A DNA stretch of 64,000 bases from Paramagnetospirillum kuznetsovii (GTDB lineage: Bacteria > Pseudomonadota > Alphaproteobacteria > Rhodospirillales > Magnetospirillaceae), in contig NZ_PGTO01000017.1 of assembly GCF_003284725.1 (NCBI RefSeq), forward strand, positions 1 through 64,000. The letters run 5' to 3'. Shown here in pieces: positions 8,555 to 18,457 of this stretch. How positions within the stretch are numbered: the stretch's first letter is position 1; each line of letters opens with the position of its first letter. Made by a program: the position numbers and the translations under genes. The notes beneath the pieces were generated by a model. The model was given only the letters and a program-made list of their open reading frames with translations, was not told the origin of the DNA and did not search any database.

Positions 8555-8764
8555 ATGCCGACCTTTGATTTTAGCCACCTATCCCCGCAAGAGCGCATAG
8601 AGCTCATCGGAGATATTTGCGAGAGCCTCGACGGGGAGGCCCTGCCCTTGTCGGCCGAGTGGAAGGCCGAGCTAGACCGGCGTAACGCCACCTTCTCCGA
8701 CGACCGCGCCTACGCCATACCGTGGAGTGAGGTCCGTGCCAAGCTGCGCCCCGGCCGTTCTTGA
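8555..8764 (+). CDS. Addiction-module antitoxin (TIGR02574 type)
   Basis: 69 residues matching the putative addiction module component family: an N-terminal FDFSHLSPQERIELIGDICESLDGEALPLSAEWKAELDRR and a short tail ending in the W-x-E-V motif (PWSEVRAKLRP). Partners are ParE/RelE-fold toxins, and one follows immediately. AGGGATAT precedes the ATG. Confidence 0.85.
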   Translation: MPTFDFSHLSPQERIELIGDICESLDGEALPLSAEWKAELDRRNATFSDDRAYAIPWSEVRAKLRPGRS

Positions 8765-9060
8765 TGGGGTCGGTCTTTTTTCTCCCTGCCGCCGCCGCCG
8801 AATTGTTGGCTGCGCAAGAGTGGTATGACACCCGAGCCGGGGGCTTGGGGGATCGGTTCTTTGCCGCCGTGGATTCCTTGTTGCCGCGCATTGGCGAAAA
8901 TCCCCGGCAATTCCCCCTAGCCTATGATGACTTGCGGCGGGCATTGGTGACACGGTTTCCTTACGCCCTATTTTTCCGCACGGAGGCCGAGGGCATCTAT
9001 GTCGTGGCTTGCGCCCACACTAGCCGTACCCCGTTCTACTGGCAGCAGGTCCGACAGTAA
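8764..9060 (+). CDS. parE: ParE/RelE-fold toxin
   Basis: About 98 residues. The ATG at 8764 overlaps the antitoxin stop by one base (TGATG); a TTG one codon earlier is also possible. The motifs AAAAELLAAQEWYDTRAGGLGDRFFAAVDSLLPRIGENP and RRALVTRFPYALFFRTE...VVACAHTSR are the standard ParE-type plasmid-stabilisation signature. ParE members poison gyrase and RelE members cut mRNA; the sequence alone does not say which applies here. Confidence 0.88.
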   Translation: MGSVFFLPAAAAELLAAQEWYDTRAGGLGDRFFAAVDSLLPRIGENPRQFPLAYDDLRRALVTRFPYALFFRTEAEGIYVVACAHTSRTPFYWQQVRQ

Positions 9061-9249
9061 AGTCGGCCATTCGGCTGAGCGGCCAGCAAGTCCGCATCTG
9101 CCCTACACGCAACCGACATCGGTAGTGTCGCTGATGATTGCGGACCGACCGAAAGCGGGAGCCATTTTTTTCCCTATGACCGAACTTGCGAGCCGCCAAT
9201 CCCGGACGTAATCTGCGCCCCCGTTTGACCATGGATATGAGCATCGAGA

Positions 9250-9465
9250 ATGCCAAAGAAAAAGGCCGGAGAGTTTGTGACGGTCTGGATCCCGTCGAGC
9301 CGGAAGGCGGAGCTTTTGGAATATGCCGCAAGGCTCGCGGCCCCCTTGGTGGTGGGATCATCGGGGGCTAAAAAGCCGGACCCGCACCAGATCGATATCG
9401 AGGAAGCTATCCGCGCCAATGCGCGTCGCAAGCCCCGGAACAAGGCAGGCGAATCCCCCGTCTGA
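9250..9465 (+). CDS. Small hypothetical protein
   Basis: 71 residues, rich in Lys, Arg and Pro at both ends (MPKKKAGEFVTVWIPSSRKAELLEYAARLAAP). The start has a weak GAG upstream. There is no recognised family. The first half could form a strand-helix pair like ribbon-helix-helix proteins, but the evidence is thin. Confidence 0.4.
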   Translation: MPKKKAGEFVTVWIPSSRKAELLEYAARLAAPLVVGSSGAKKPDPHQIDIEEAIRANARRKPRNKAGESPV

Positions 9466-9477
9466 TCCAACTTGGAG
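9465..9477. promoter_or_regulatory. Dyad ATCCAACTTGGAG (candidate operator, copy 4)
   Basis: This differs from the perfect CTCCAANTTGGAG dyad at the outermost arm position. It overlaps the stop region of the preceding gene and lies 24 bp before the ATG at 9502. The spacing is similar to copy 3 before the GapR-like gene. Confidence 0.4.
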
Positions 9478-9501
9478 CAAGGGGAATGGGACGAATGAGG
9501 C

Positions 9502-9945
9502 ATGGCCAGATTGACGCTTACTGAGGACTCCCATCCTGTTGGCTCACTGATCGATGCGCCTCTGTCTGTCGAAGGCGCCATCGAATGGTCCTCTATCAAG
9601 TCACGTCCCCGATCAGCCTTCTGGACCATCTGTCTGTACGTCATCGGGGACAAAAGATTCAGGGCCAGCGCCAGACCGAATCAAATTTGGCCACGAGACC
9701 GAGGGTTTTTGGTTTCTGCGCTGACCGCGCGGAAGACACCTGGCTGGGCTATTGTGACGCCTCAGTTTCCCAATCGGACCCTCCTGGCCATCAGTGATCG
9801 GTCCATTGCGCCTTTGCTCCGACTTGGGTTGTTGGATGCCGATGTTGAAGGCACCGAAGCCCGGCTGACGATCTCCGATATTGGGGCTGCTACCTGGGAA
9901 CAGTTTGAGCTGCGTGGTGGACGGTGGGCAGAAGACGTTGTCTAA
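9502..9945 (+). CDS. Hypothetical protein
   Basis: 147 residues. The C-terminal half (GWAIVTPQFPNRTLLAISDRSIAPLLRLGLLDADVEGTEARLTISDIGAATWEQFELRGGRW) reads like a small folded domain. The N-terminal half is less convincing. No known family. It precedes the DnaQ-like gene by 37 bp and could be the first gene of that operon. Confidence 0.45.
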   Translation: MARLTLTEDSHPVGSLIDAPLSVEGAIEWSSIKSRPRSAFWTICLYVIGDKRFRASARPNQIWPRDRGFLVSALTARKTPGWAIVTPQFPNRTLLAISDRSIAPLLRLGLLDADVEGTEARLTISDIGAATWEQFELRGGRWAEDVV

Positions 9946-9982
9946 CTCAGTATTCCATCCCCAATCTCCAGGATGAGCCGAC

Positions 9983-10633
9983 ATGCTTTCGCTTGAAGAT
10001 CTGAAATCCGTCGACCGGATTGTCGCTATCGACGCTGAGACCACGGGATTCAGGGTTCCGAGCCCTGCTGAAATCAGGAAAATGCCAAAGGGCCTGAAGC
10101 TCCCTGGCGTCGTTATCGAAATCGGCTGCCTCGAATTAGTTCGAGGTGACGATGGGTGGAAAACAGGCGAAAGCTGGCAGCGCCGCATCCAGCCAGGTGG
10201 GCCTATCTCGAAGGCATCAATTGGGGTGCATGGGATCACGCCAGCAGACATTAAGGATGCGCCGACATTCAAGGATATCCTGGATGACTTCGAGGCCTTC
10301 ATCGGCCAGGACGTGCTGCTTGCCCACAGTGCCGAGAACGAGATCGAGTTTCTCAATTTCGAATACGCCAGGGTAGGGCGCTGTGGCTTTGAGGAAATGA
10401 TTTTCACGGGCAGCGATTTCATCTGCACCCAGGAGCTTTCCCGGCAGTTTTTCCCCGGCGTCCCCGGGTCATTGGATGTCCTGGTCGATCGTCTATGGAT
10501 CGATCGGTCCGACCGGTTTGAGCATCATGGTGCCCTGCTTGATGCCATTCTGACCGCCGAAGCCTTCATGAAGATGGCCGGCGGCTTCGTTCAGGATGAC
10601 ACCCGCTATATGAGCTTCGGGGACCAGACATAG
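9983..10633 (+). CDS. DnaQ-like 3'-5' exonuclease (DEDDh)
   Basis: 216 residues. The Exo I motif DAETTGF supplies the first Asp/Glu pair, HGITPADI is typical of the DnaQ family, and HSAENEIEFLNFEYA is a divergent Exo II (normally HNAxFD). H-H-G-A-L-L-D-A at the C-terminus is the Exo III His-x4-Asp. It probably degrades or proofreads single strands. It lies 6 bp upstream of the RecD2 gene, so the two are likely one operon for processing DNA ends. Polymerase-linked and free-standing versions cannot be told apart here. Confidence 0.85.
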   Translation: MLSLEDLKSVDRIVAIDAETTGFRVPSPAEIRKMPKGLKLPGVVIEIGCLELVRGDDGWKTGESWQRRIQPGGPISKASIGVHGITPADIKDAPTFKDILDDFEAFIGQDVLLAHSAENEIEFLNFEYARVGRCGFEEMIFTGSDFICTQELSRQFFPGVPGSLDVLVDRLWIDRSDRFEHHGALLDAILTAEAFMKMAGGFVQDDTRYMSFGDQT

Positions 10634-10639
10634 CCGGGG

Positions 10640-12427
<1,788 letters not shown>

Positions 12428-13140
12428 TATCTTGCGACCAACAAAGGGGTTCCAACCTGTTGCCGCAATGACGGCCCAAGCCGTCGCTCCAAGGTGCGGA
12501 AGGCGATAATAATAAAGGTCAGCAGATACGCTGTCAGGGCTGATCGCCAAGCCAGTACTATGACGATCCTGGGTGGTCGCCCAGATGTACCCGCCGGACG
12601 CGATCAACTTTTCAAGCTCTGAGAAGATCTTCTCCGCCCTCTCCGGATTCCCTTTCAATCGGTAAATCAGCGCCGCCTGCGCGGTTCCTTCAGACCAGAA
12701 GCCACTTCGGTCGCTGTTGAATGAGAACCCTCCTTGTACACCGTGAGCGCGTTCCGCGTAGGCAATGCTTCTACGCCATTGCTCGGGCGCATCCGGGAGC
12801 AGTAATGGCCAAAGTTGGGCATCTAGGCCCGAGGTGTTTCGGTTCTGCGTGATCCCATCCGGCAAGGTGCCAATCACAAACCGTCCTTCCCGATCATCCC
12901 ACTGTGAAAGGAGAAACGCGCGTGCATTTCGGGCTTCTTTTTTCCAAGGCCCTGGCGCACCGGCACGGTCCAGCCAACGGAATACAGCCTCAAGGCAATC
13001 ACCGCCAGAGCGTTATCATAGGTCATCGCCGCCGTTGCCAGCGCCACATTGTCCGTTGGCCCACTTCCTGTTGCGCTGTCAAAGCTCCGCAAAAATATGG
13101 GCCCGACTTCACCGGAGATGCCGTTCACCCGGGCGGCTAA
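12428..13140 (-). pseudogene. Broken gene for a helical-barrel, glycosidase-like protein
   Basis: Minus-strand frames join across a frameshift near 12990 to give FDSATGSGPTDNVALATAAMTYDNALAVIAL, then EAVFRWLDRAGAPG and SQWDDREGRFVIGTLPDG, then SFNSDRSGFWSEGTAQAALIYRLKG, ending ATAWAVIAATGWNPF. Tandem helix pairs with YDNALA and FWSEGTAQAAL elements resemble (alpha/alpha)6-barrel proteins acting on glycans. The 5' end is cut where the IS5 remnant begins, and the 3' end abuts the truncated RecD2 gene. No function should be assigned. Confidence 0.6.
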
Positions 13141-13146
13141 GCGGCT

Positions 13147-14172
13147 TTCCAGTTCTTCTGCGGCGAGACCTTCTTCCAGCACGCGCTTCCGGTGGATCGC
13201 TCGTCCATGACCCGCTGGCGCCAGCGGATCGGCGCCGATGAACTGGCGGCGCTGGTCCAGGAAAGCCTGGCCGCCGCCCATCGCGGCGGGGCGCTGAAGC
13301 CCCAGGATCTGGAGCGGATCACGGTGGACACCACGGTGCAGCCCAAGGCGGTGGCGTTTCCCACCGACGCCAAGCTGATGCACAAGGCGCGAGAGAGGCT
13401 GGTGCGCCTCGCCGGGGAAATGGGCGTGACGCTGCGCCAGAGCTATCGGCGGGTGGGCAAGCTGGCGCTGATCAAGCAGGGCCGCTATGCCCACGCCAAG
13501 CAGCACAACCGGGCGCGGCGCGAACTCAAGCGCCTGCGCGTCTATCTCGACCGGGTGGTGCGCGACATCCGCCGCAAGATCGAAGGCAATCCGGCACTGA
13601 CCGACGCCTTCCGTCGGCCGCTGTGGCTGGCCGAGCGGGTCGCCACCCAGCTCAAGCGCGATTCCTTCCCCAAGGTCTATTCCCTCCACGCCCCCGAGGT
13701 GGAGTGCATCGGCAAGGGCAAGGCGCACAAGCCCTACGAGTTCGGTTGCAAGGTCACCGTCGCCACCACCAACGCCCGCTCTCCTGGCGGCCAGTTCGTC
13801 GTCCACATCGACGCCCTGCACGGCAATCCCTATGACGGACACACCCTCAAGGCCGCCGTCGAAACCGCCGAAGCCTGGACCGGCGTCACCGTCAAACGCA
13901 TCTATGTCGACAAGGGCTATCGCGGCCACGGCCTCGACCGCTTCAAGGTCTGGCGTTCCGGCAGCAAGGCCCCCACCGAAGCCATCCGCCGCGAACTGCG
14001 TCGCCGATCCGCCATCGAACCCGTCATCGGCCACATGAAGAACGACGGTCTGCTCGACCGCTACTTCCTCAAGGGCAAGGACGGCGACCGTATCAACGCC
14101 ATCCTGTCCGGCGCCGGACACAACTTCCGCCTCCTGCTCAAGTGGCTGAGGCTTCTTTTGTCCCTGATCCTG
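13147..14172 (+). pseudogene. IS5-family transposase, N-terminus missing
   Basis: Homology starts at QFFCGETFFQHALPVDRSSMTRWRQRIG, with an in-frame stop just upstream at 13138, so about 90 N-terminal residues are gone. The rest is intact: ITVDTTVQPKAVAFPTDAKLM (first DDE Asp), VYVDKGYRGHG (second Asp), and RSAIEPVIGHMKNDGLLDR.FLKG (Glu). The normal tail NFRLLLKWLRLLLSLI is reached near 14170, after which the frame runs on to 14229 in unrelated sequence. The nearest ORF start is a GTG at 13192. It is probably inactive. Confidence 0.85.
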
Positions 14173-14355
14173 GAAACCATGTGGGCAATCGTCGTTCGAA
14201 TTGTCTGGATTCGGTCGTTACCGGGCTAAATTTGGCGTGACGGAATTTTCTGCGGTTTGGGTTTACACCCCCTATGTGGTTACGGGGACTTCCTGTTGAT
14301 GGTTGGGCTGTGAGCCCCTTAATGCACGCGGCCAAAAAACCCCTTGACGGACTAC

Positions 14356-14370
14356 GAACAAAACATGAAC
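14356..14370. promoter_or_regulatory. Candidate LexA (SOS) box before an unknown gene
   Basis: GAACAAAACATGAAC matches GAAC-N7-GAAC exactly. It starts 8 bp after a TTGACG (14343-14348) that may be a -35 element, so a bound repressor would cover the promoter. The start codon is 30 bp downstream. Confidence 0.65.
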
Positions 14371-14399
14371 ATACGGTATTGTCTTTAGGAGGTCCCGCT

Positions 14400-14681
14400 A
14401 TGGCTCAGTCCGTTCTGTTTGCCGTCGACTACAATCAGGCTCCGTTCTGCATCGTCCGCGCTGGCGATTTCCGCCAAGCCATCAAGGTGGCATCAAGCTT
14501 CCTGGCAATGCCTGTCGCCGGGTCTGATGAATGGCGCGGCCCCACACCTGATGAAGTCGCAAAGCTCCGGGCTCGTCGTCCCATTGATAAGGAGCGATAT
14601 GCCTTTGCTGTGATGCAGACCCAGTTCAGCGCAGGCGGCGAAGTTGAACTGTCCGCAATTCCGTTGGGACGCACAGCCTAA
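14400..14681 (+). CDS. Hypothetical protein, candidate SOS-regulated gene
   Basis: 93 residues from ATG 14400. The start is firm: AGGAGGT at 14387-14393 lies 6 bp upstream. The sequence (MAQSVLFAVDYNQAPF, GDFRQAIKVASSFLAMP, GSDEWRGPTPDEVAKLRARRPIDKERYAFAVMQTQF) has no family I recognise and no transmembrane or HTH pattern. A LexA-type box lies in the promoter. It is convergent with phaC, and its C-terminus (GRTA) is 30 bp from the phaC stop. Confidence 0.75.
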   Translation: MAQSVLFAVDYNQAPFCIVRAGDFRQAIKVASSFLAMPVAGSDEWRGPTPDEVAKLRARRPIDKERYAFAVMQTQFSAGGEVELSAIPLGRTA

Positions 14682-14711
14682 ACTAGGCTGCGCGCCGGTG
14701 ACCGGAGTTCC

Positions 14712-16841
14712 TTATCGCTCCATCACATAGGTTCCCGGTGCGTCACATAAGGGCTTGTCGGTTTTGCTTCCCATTGGTGGTATCGCGACCTTCTCGCCAG
14801 AGTGTGCCGCCAACCACTGAGCCCAATCGGCCCACCAACTCCCTTGCTTCGCGACAGCCCCCGCCAGCCAATCGTCGGGGGTGGCTGCCCTGCTTGTAGA
14901 GTCATTGGTCAAATGCCCCCCTTTGGCCTTGGCCGGCGGATTGATCATGCCGGCAATATGCCCACTGGCAGCGAGGACATAACGGACATCACCACCGGTC
15001 AACCGCGTGACCTGCCACGCAGCGCGCCAGGGAACGATGTGATCCTTTTCCGCCCCCACAGCATAGATATCTTGGGTGATCTTCCTGAGGTCGAGCTTTT
15101 CTCCCAGTAACGTGATGGCACCGGGTTTGATCAGATTGTTTTCGATATAGGTGTTCCGCAGGTAGAAGCTGTGCGCAGCCCGAGCCATGCGGGTTCCATC
15201 GGCATTCCAATACAAGAGGTCAAATGCCGGTGGCTTTTCCCCCATGAGGTAGTTGTTGACCACCGCCCCCCAGATCAGGTCATTCGGGCGCAGCATATTG
15301 AACATGTCGGACATATGCCGACTGTCGAGATAGCCGCGCTCCAACATCTGCTTCTCAATGAACTCGATGTGCGGCTCGTCCATGAAGACAGCGGTATCTC
15401 CAACTTCGGTGAAATCCTGCATGGAGACCATCAGGGTGGCCGAGGAGAACCGATCATCACCCTTGGCCGCCAGGGCGGCCAAGGTCATCATCAACAATGT
15501 GCCGCCGATACAATAGCCCATAGCGTTGATCTGCTTGGCGCCGGTAATACGGCGAACCGCATCGCTGGCGGCGATCGGGCCATCCAGCATGTAGTCATCG
15601 AGTGAGGTTTCCTCCAACGAGGCGTCCGGATTTTTCCAACTGACCATGAACACCGTAAATCCCTGGTCAACCAGGTAGGCCACGAGGCTGTTTTTGGGTT
15701 GGAGATCGAGGATGTAGAACTTGTTGATCCATGGCGGCAGGATCAGCAGCGGCACCTCATGGGCCTTTTCACCCTTGGGCGCGTACTGAATCAACTCGAT
15801 CAGCTTGTTTCGGAAAACCACCTTACCCGGCGTCAACGCAAGGTTCCGGCCCGGTGCGAAGGCTTCGGTATCGGTCATGTTGAGCCGACCGGAATCGAGA
15901 TCGGCCAGCAACTGGCGCATCCCGTTGGCGACGCTCGTCCCTCCGGTTTCCATGGCCTTACGGAGTGCTGCGGGATTTGTTGGCAGGAAGACGGTTGGGC
16001 TGGAAGCGTCAATCAACTGGCGCAAATGGAATGCGAGGCGCTGTTTGTCGCTGCCTTCGAGGTCCGCCCTCTCCGCCTGTTTCAGCAATTGCTCCGACAG
16101 CAGCCCATAGGTCTGCTTCATCATGTGAAAGAATGGGTTCTGCTCCCACTCTGGAGCATCAAACCGCCGATCAACTTCTCCGCCGGGAGCCTTATCCCGA
16201 TCAGTCACCGGCGAGGCTTGGCCAGACCAGCGGGCGATGGCGGCCGTCCAGGTATCTGATGCATTCTGCCAAAGCTTGAGTGTCAATTCTCGAGCTTCGT
16301 CGTTGGCTCTCGCAGGGTCTTCCAGGGCCTGGGCTGAGACTGTGGAAACCGCCTCCACAATGGCAGCCATATCCAAGGGCAATAGTTTTGACAGAGGATT
16401 TGCCTGCCACATTTGACTGGCAAAGGCCGCCAGTGGGGCGACTGCAGCTTGGTACGGGGTTTCAGGCTTGTCAGGTTGCTGGGCCGTGGGTTTCACCGGG
16501 CTCTGCGTGCCAATGTCCTCCGCCACCGTGGCGGCAGCGGATTTCGGCTTCAGCTTCGGCGCCGGCTTGGGCTTGGGGCTCGCAGCTGCCGCAAACTTCT
16601 GGTCAGGCTTGGCCCGGGACTTTGGCTGCGAAACCTTAGCAGGCTTCGAGGAGGGCTGGGCTGGGGGGAGTGGTGCAACGGCGGCCTTTCCGCCCTTTTT
16701 CCCTGCCGCATTCGGCTTCTTTCCGATATTGGAACCTTCTGCCGGCTTCAGCGTGGGCTTAATGGCTGACTTTGGCTTTGTTCCAGAGGCGCCCCCTTCT
16801 TTGGGGTGATCGGCAGAACCGGCTTTGCGCTTCGTGGCCAT
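14712..16841 (-). CDS. phaC: Class I polyhydroxyalkanoate synthase with a long basic N-terminal extension
   Basis: 709 residues from ATG 16841 (GGAGG five bases upstream; an ATG directly before it is too close). PhaC polymerises (R)-3-hydroxyacyl-CoA at the granule surface. The lipase-like box GYCIGG carries the nucleophile Cys444, with Asp600 in KDHIVPW and His628 in SGHIAGMINPP. Class I synthases are about 560-600 residues. The extra 110 or so N-terminal residues are almost only Lys, Ala, Pro and Ser, like the AlgP/PhaF-type disordered DNA- or granule-binding tails. No phaA, phaB, phaP or phaR is adjacent. It is flanked by convergent and divergent small genes. Confidence 0.93.
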   Translation of the reverse strand: MATKRKAGSADHPKEGGASGTKPKSAIKPTLKPAEGSNIGKKPNAAGKKGGKAAVAPLPPAQPSSKPAKVSQPKSRAKPDQKFAAAASPKPKPAPKLKPKSAAATVAEDIGTQSPVKPTAQQPDKPETPYQAAVAPLAAFASQMWQANPLSKLLPLDMAAIVEAVSTVSAQALEDPARANDEARELTLKLWQNASDTWTAAIARWSGQASPVTDRDKAPGGEVDRRFDAPEWEQNPFFHMMKQTYGLLSEQLLKQAERADLEGSDKQRLAFHLRQLIDASSPTVFLPTNPAALRKAMETGGTSVANGMRQLLADLDSGRLNMTDTEAFAPGRNLALTPGKVVFRNKLIELIQYAPKGEKAHEVPLLILPPWINKFYILDLQPKNSLVAYLVDQGFTVFMVSWKNPDASLEETSLDDYMLDGPIAASDAVRRITGAKQINAMGYCIGGTLLMMTLAALAAKGDDRFSSATLMVSMQDFTEVGDTAVFMDEPHIEFIEKQMLERGYLDSRHMSDMFNMLRPNDLIWGAVVNNYLMGEKPPAFDLLYWNADGTRMARAAHSFYLRNTYIENNLIKPGAITLLGEKLDLRKITQDIYAVGAEKDHIVPWRAAWQVTRLTGGDVRYVLAASGHIAGMINPPAKAKGGHLTNDSTSRAATPDDWLAGAVAKQGSWWADWAQWLAAHSGEKVAIPPMGSKTDKPLCDAPGTYVMER

Positions 16842-17200
16842 CATTGCCTCCACAGGCAGGGGGAAAAGGGTGATAATTTTCCCCTGTTGATCATCGCGGA
16901 CAGGGGTGTTCGGTCCAGAACGTCAAGTAATTCCGGGATGGCCCCAACGTATGCCAGAGCGATGCCGAGTCAGATGTTGGGCAAGGGTACTCGCTCCTGC
17001 CGCCTCAAACACTTCCAAGTTTACAGCCGGGCCGGATTTCTTGCCGCACCATCAGCGGCCAGTCGGGAATTCGCCTCATTGTGTTGCGCTAATTTTTCCA
17101 TGACTGACGTGCTTCCAAGTCGATGTCTCCATGGCCATCTGTTGGAGTCGCAAGATACCTGTACGCTTGCCGTACTCCATACATCTTGATAGCATGGGCC
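16842..17200. other. Intergenic region between phaC and higBA
   Basis: No supported gene. It must hold the divergent phaC and higBA promoters. A perfect inverted repeat GTACG-CTTGC-CGTAC at 17161-17175, 25 bp before the higB start, is a candidate operator for autoregulation by HigA. Confidence 0.45.
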
Positions 17201-17521
17201 ATGATCAAGTTCTTTGCCGACAAGAGGACCAAGGCATTTTTTGAAGGCACTCGTGTGCCCGCCTTCGCAGCCTTTGCCCGTCAGGCAGAGCGGCGGATGG
17301 CGACTTTGGAAGCGGCCTGCTCGATGCGAACATTGCAGGCGTTGCCATCAAACCGTTTTGAAGCATTAGGCGGTGACCGGCTCGGCCAGTACAGCATCCG
17401 GATCAACGACCAGTGGCGGATTTGCTTCCGCTGGGAGGCGAAAGAGGAGACCGGCCCCGCTGGCGATCCGCTTGACGTTGCCGGTGATGCCGTCGATGTC
17501 GAAATAACCGACTACCATTAG
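17201..17521 (+). CDS. higB: HigB-type mRNA interferase toxin
   Basis: 106 residues from ATG 17201. MIKFFADKRTKAFFEGTRV, ERRMATLEAACSMRTLQALPSNRFEALGGDRLGQYSIRINDQWRICFRW is the HigB plasmid-maintenance killer signature (RelE fold, ribosome-dependent mRNA cleavage). The usual ending is DVEITDYH, and this copy ends exactly so. An insert (EAKEETGPAGDPLDVAGD) lengthens the loop before that last strand. The toxin precedes its antitoxin, as is normal for higBA. Confidence 0.93.
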   Translation: MIKFFADKRTKAFFEGTRVPAFAAFARQAERRMATLEAACSMRTLQALPSNRFEALGGDRLGQYSIRINDQWRICFRWEAKEETGPAGDPLDVAGDAVDVEITDYH

Positions 17522-17528
17522 GAGGGCC

Positions 17529-17837
17529 ATGATGTATCAACGCCAGACTGACGGTTTGCCGCCAATCCACCCCGGCGAGATCCTTGGCGATGAACTGGCT
17601 GCCCTCGGCCTGTCTGCCGCCGAATTTGGTCGCCGTCTCGCCGTCCCTCACAATCGGATTACAGCCATCCTGAAGGGACAGCGTGCCGTTACTGCTGACA
17701 CCGCCTTGCGGCTTGGACGGTTTTTCGGCATGCCCGCAAAATTTTGGCTGGATCTCCAGCAGACCTATGACCTTAAGCGGGCTGAAGCCGAACATGGTGC
17801 CGAAATTGATCGGGTCGTTCGTCCCAGAGCTGCGTAA
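17529..17837 (+). CDS. higA: HigA antitoxin (XRE family)
   Basis: 102 residues. It starts LPPIHPGEILGDELAALGLSAAEFGRRLAVPHNRITAILKGQRAVTADTALRLGRFFGMPAKFWLDLQQTYDL, the full HigA/VapI pattern. GGAGGG at 17521-17526 overlaps the higB stop; ATG 17529 or 17532 may be used. It neutralises HigB and represses the operon. The gene ends 15 bp before an odd tRNA-like sequence. Confidence 0.93.
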   Translation: MMYQRQTDGLPPIHPGEILGDELAALGLSAAEFGRRLAVPHNRITAILKGQRAVTADTALRLGRFFGMPAKFWLDLQQTYDLKRAEAEHGAEIDRVVRPRAA

Positions 17838-17852
17838 AATCGAGCTGGGTGA

Positions 17853-17970
17853 TGGTGGGCGCGGCAGGATTCGAACTTGCAACCAGACCGTCATGACTGC
17901 TGAAAGTAGCAGTCGTCTTGCCGGAGGCTGTAACTGAGCCGGCCGGCTCTAACCATTGAGCTACGCGCCC
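17853..17970 (-). tRNA. tRNA-like gene (CAU-type) with about 41 extra bases in the anticodon loop
   Basis: On the minus strand the 5' acceptor GGGCGCG (17970-17964) pairs perfectly with CGCGCCC (17863-17857), followed by discriminator A and an encoded CCA. The D arm is GCTCAATGGTTAGAGC and the T arm is GCAAG-TTCGAAT-CCTGC with one A-C mismatch. The anticodon stem GGCCG/CGGTC can form, but the loop is 48 nt instead of 7. It contains CTCA near its 5' side, TCATGA at its 3' side and a perfect 7-bp hairpin between. Removing about 41 nt restores a CTCATGA loop. It may be a pseudo-tRNA or an intron-bearing tRNA; the anticodon call is inferred. Confidence 0.5.
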
Positions 17971-17988
17971 TTCTTTGAGCGACAAAGG

Positions 17989-18426
17989 CTACTTGAACAG
18001 ATTGGAATAGAGATCATCGTCCTCAACAGCCTGCTTTTTGGCAGGCACTGGCCGGGTTTCGGATTTTGGCCGGCGAAATGAGCTGACCACGTCCCAAACC
18101 TTGAGGAAAAGACTTTCGCGGCCATCCAGGATGTTGCTGTCCTGCTTATGCCAGTGGACGTCGCCCAAATTCGGTTTGGCCAAACAGACTGACGACGCAT
18201 GCACGGAAGGCACCGGCACTTCGCTGGCTGCTGGCAACTCCCCCGGCGGTTCAGCGCTCAGTTCTGGCTGAGCAGGTATCTCCAGATTCGGTCGCGTGCG
18301 CGGGGCTGCCTTGGATTTGGTCCTGGTGCGTTTAGGAGTCGGCGGCGCGGGAACGCTTGCTTCTGCGCTAACAGCGCAGGTTTCTGCAACCTCACAGCCC
18401 TGCTTTACGCATTTCTTGGTGGCCAC
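17989..18426 (-). CDS. Hypothetical Pro/Ala/Lys-rich protein
   Basis: 145 residues from a probable GTG at 18426, with AGGA ten bases upstream. The frame is open to 18591, but that part is a shadow of the XRE gene. The first 80 residues are low complexity (PTPKRTRTKSKAAPRTRPNLEIPAQPELSAEPPGELPA) and the C-terminus is short and acidic (EDDDLYSNLF). It lies 31 bp downstream of the XRE regulator in the same direction, so the two are probably an operon. Function unknown. Confidence 0.5.
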   Translation of the reverse strand: MATKKCVKQGCEVAETCAVSAEASVPAPPTPKRTRTKSKAAPRTRPNLEIPAQPELSAEPPGELPAASEVPVPSVHASSVCLAKPNLGDVHWHKQDSNILDGRESLFLKVWDVVSSFRRPKSETRPVPAKKQAVEDDDLYSNLFK

Positions 18427-18457
18427 TATCAACGCATCCTGCCCGAGGGGTGAGCCG

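Noticed and set aside
9613-10428. 271-codon minus-strand open frame
   Set aside because: It is the shadow of the DnaQ-like exonuclease and the gene before it.
12874-14121. 415-codon minus-strand open frame
   Set aside because: Most of it is the reverse complement of the IS5 transposase. Only its last 90 codons belong to the broken antisense gene and are annotated as such.
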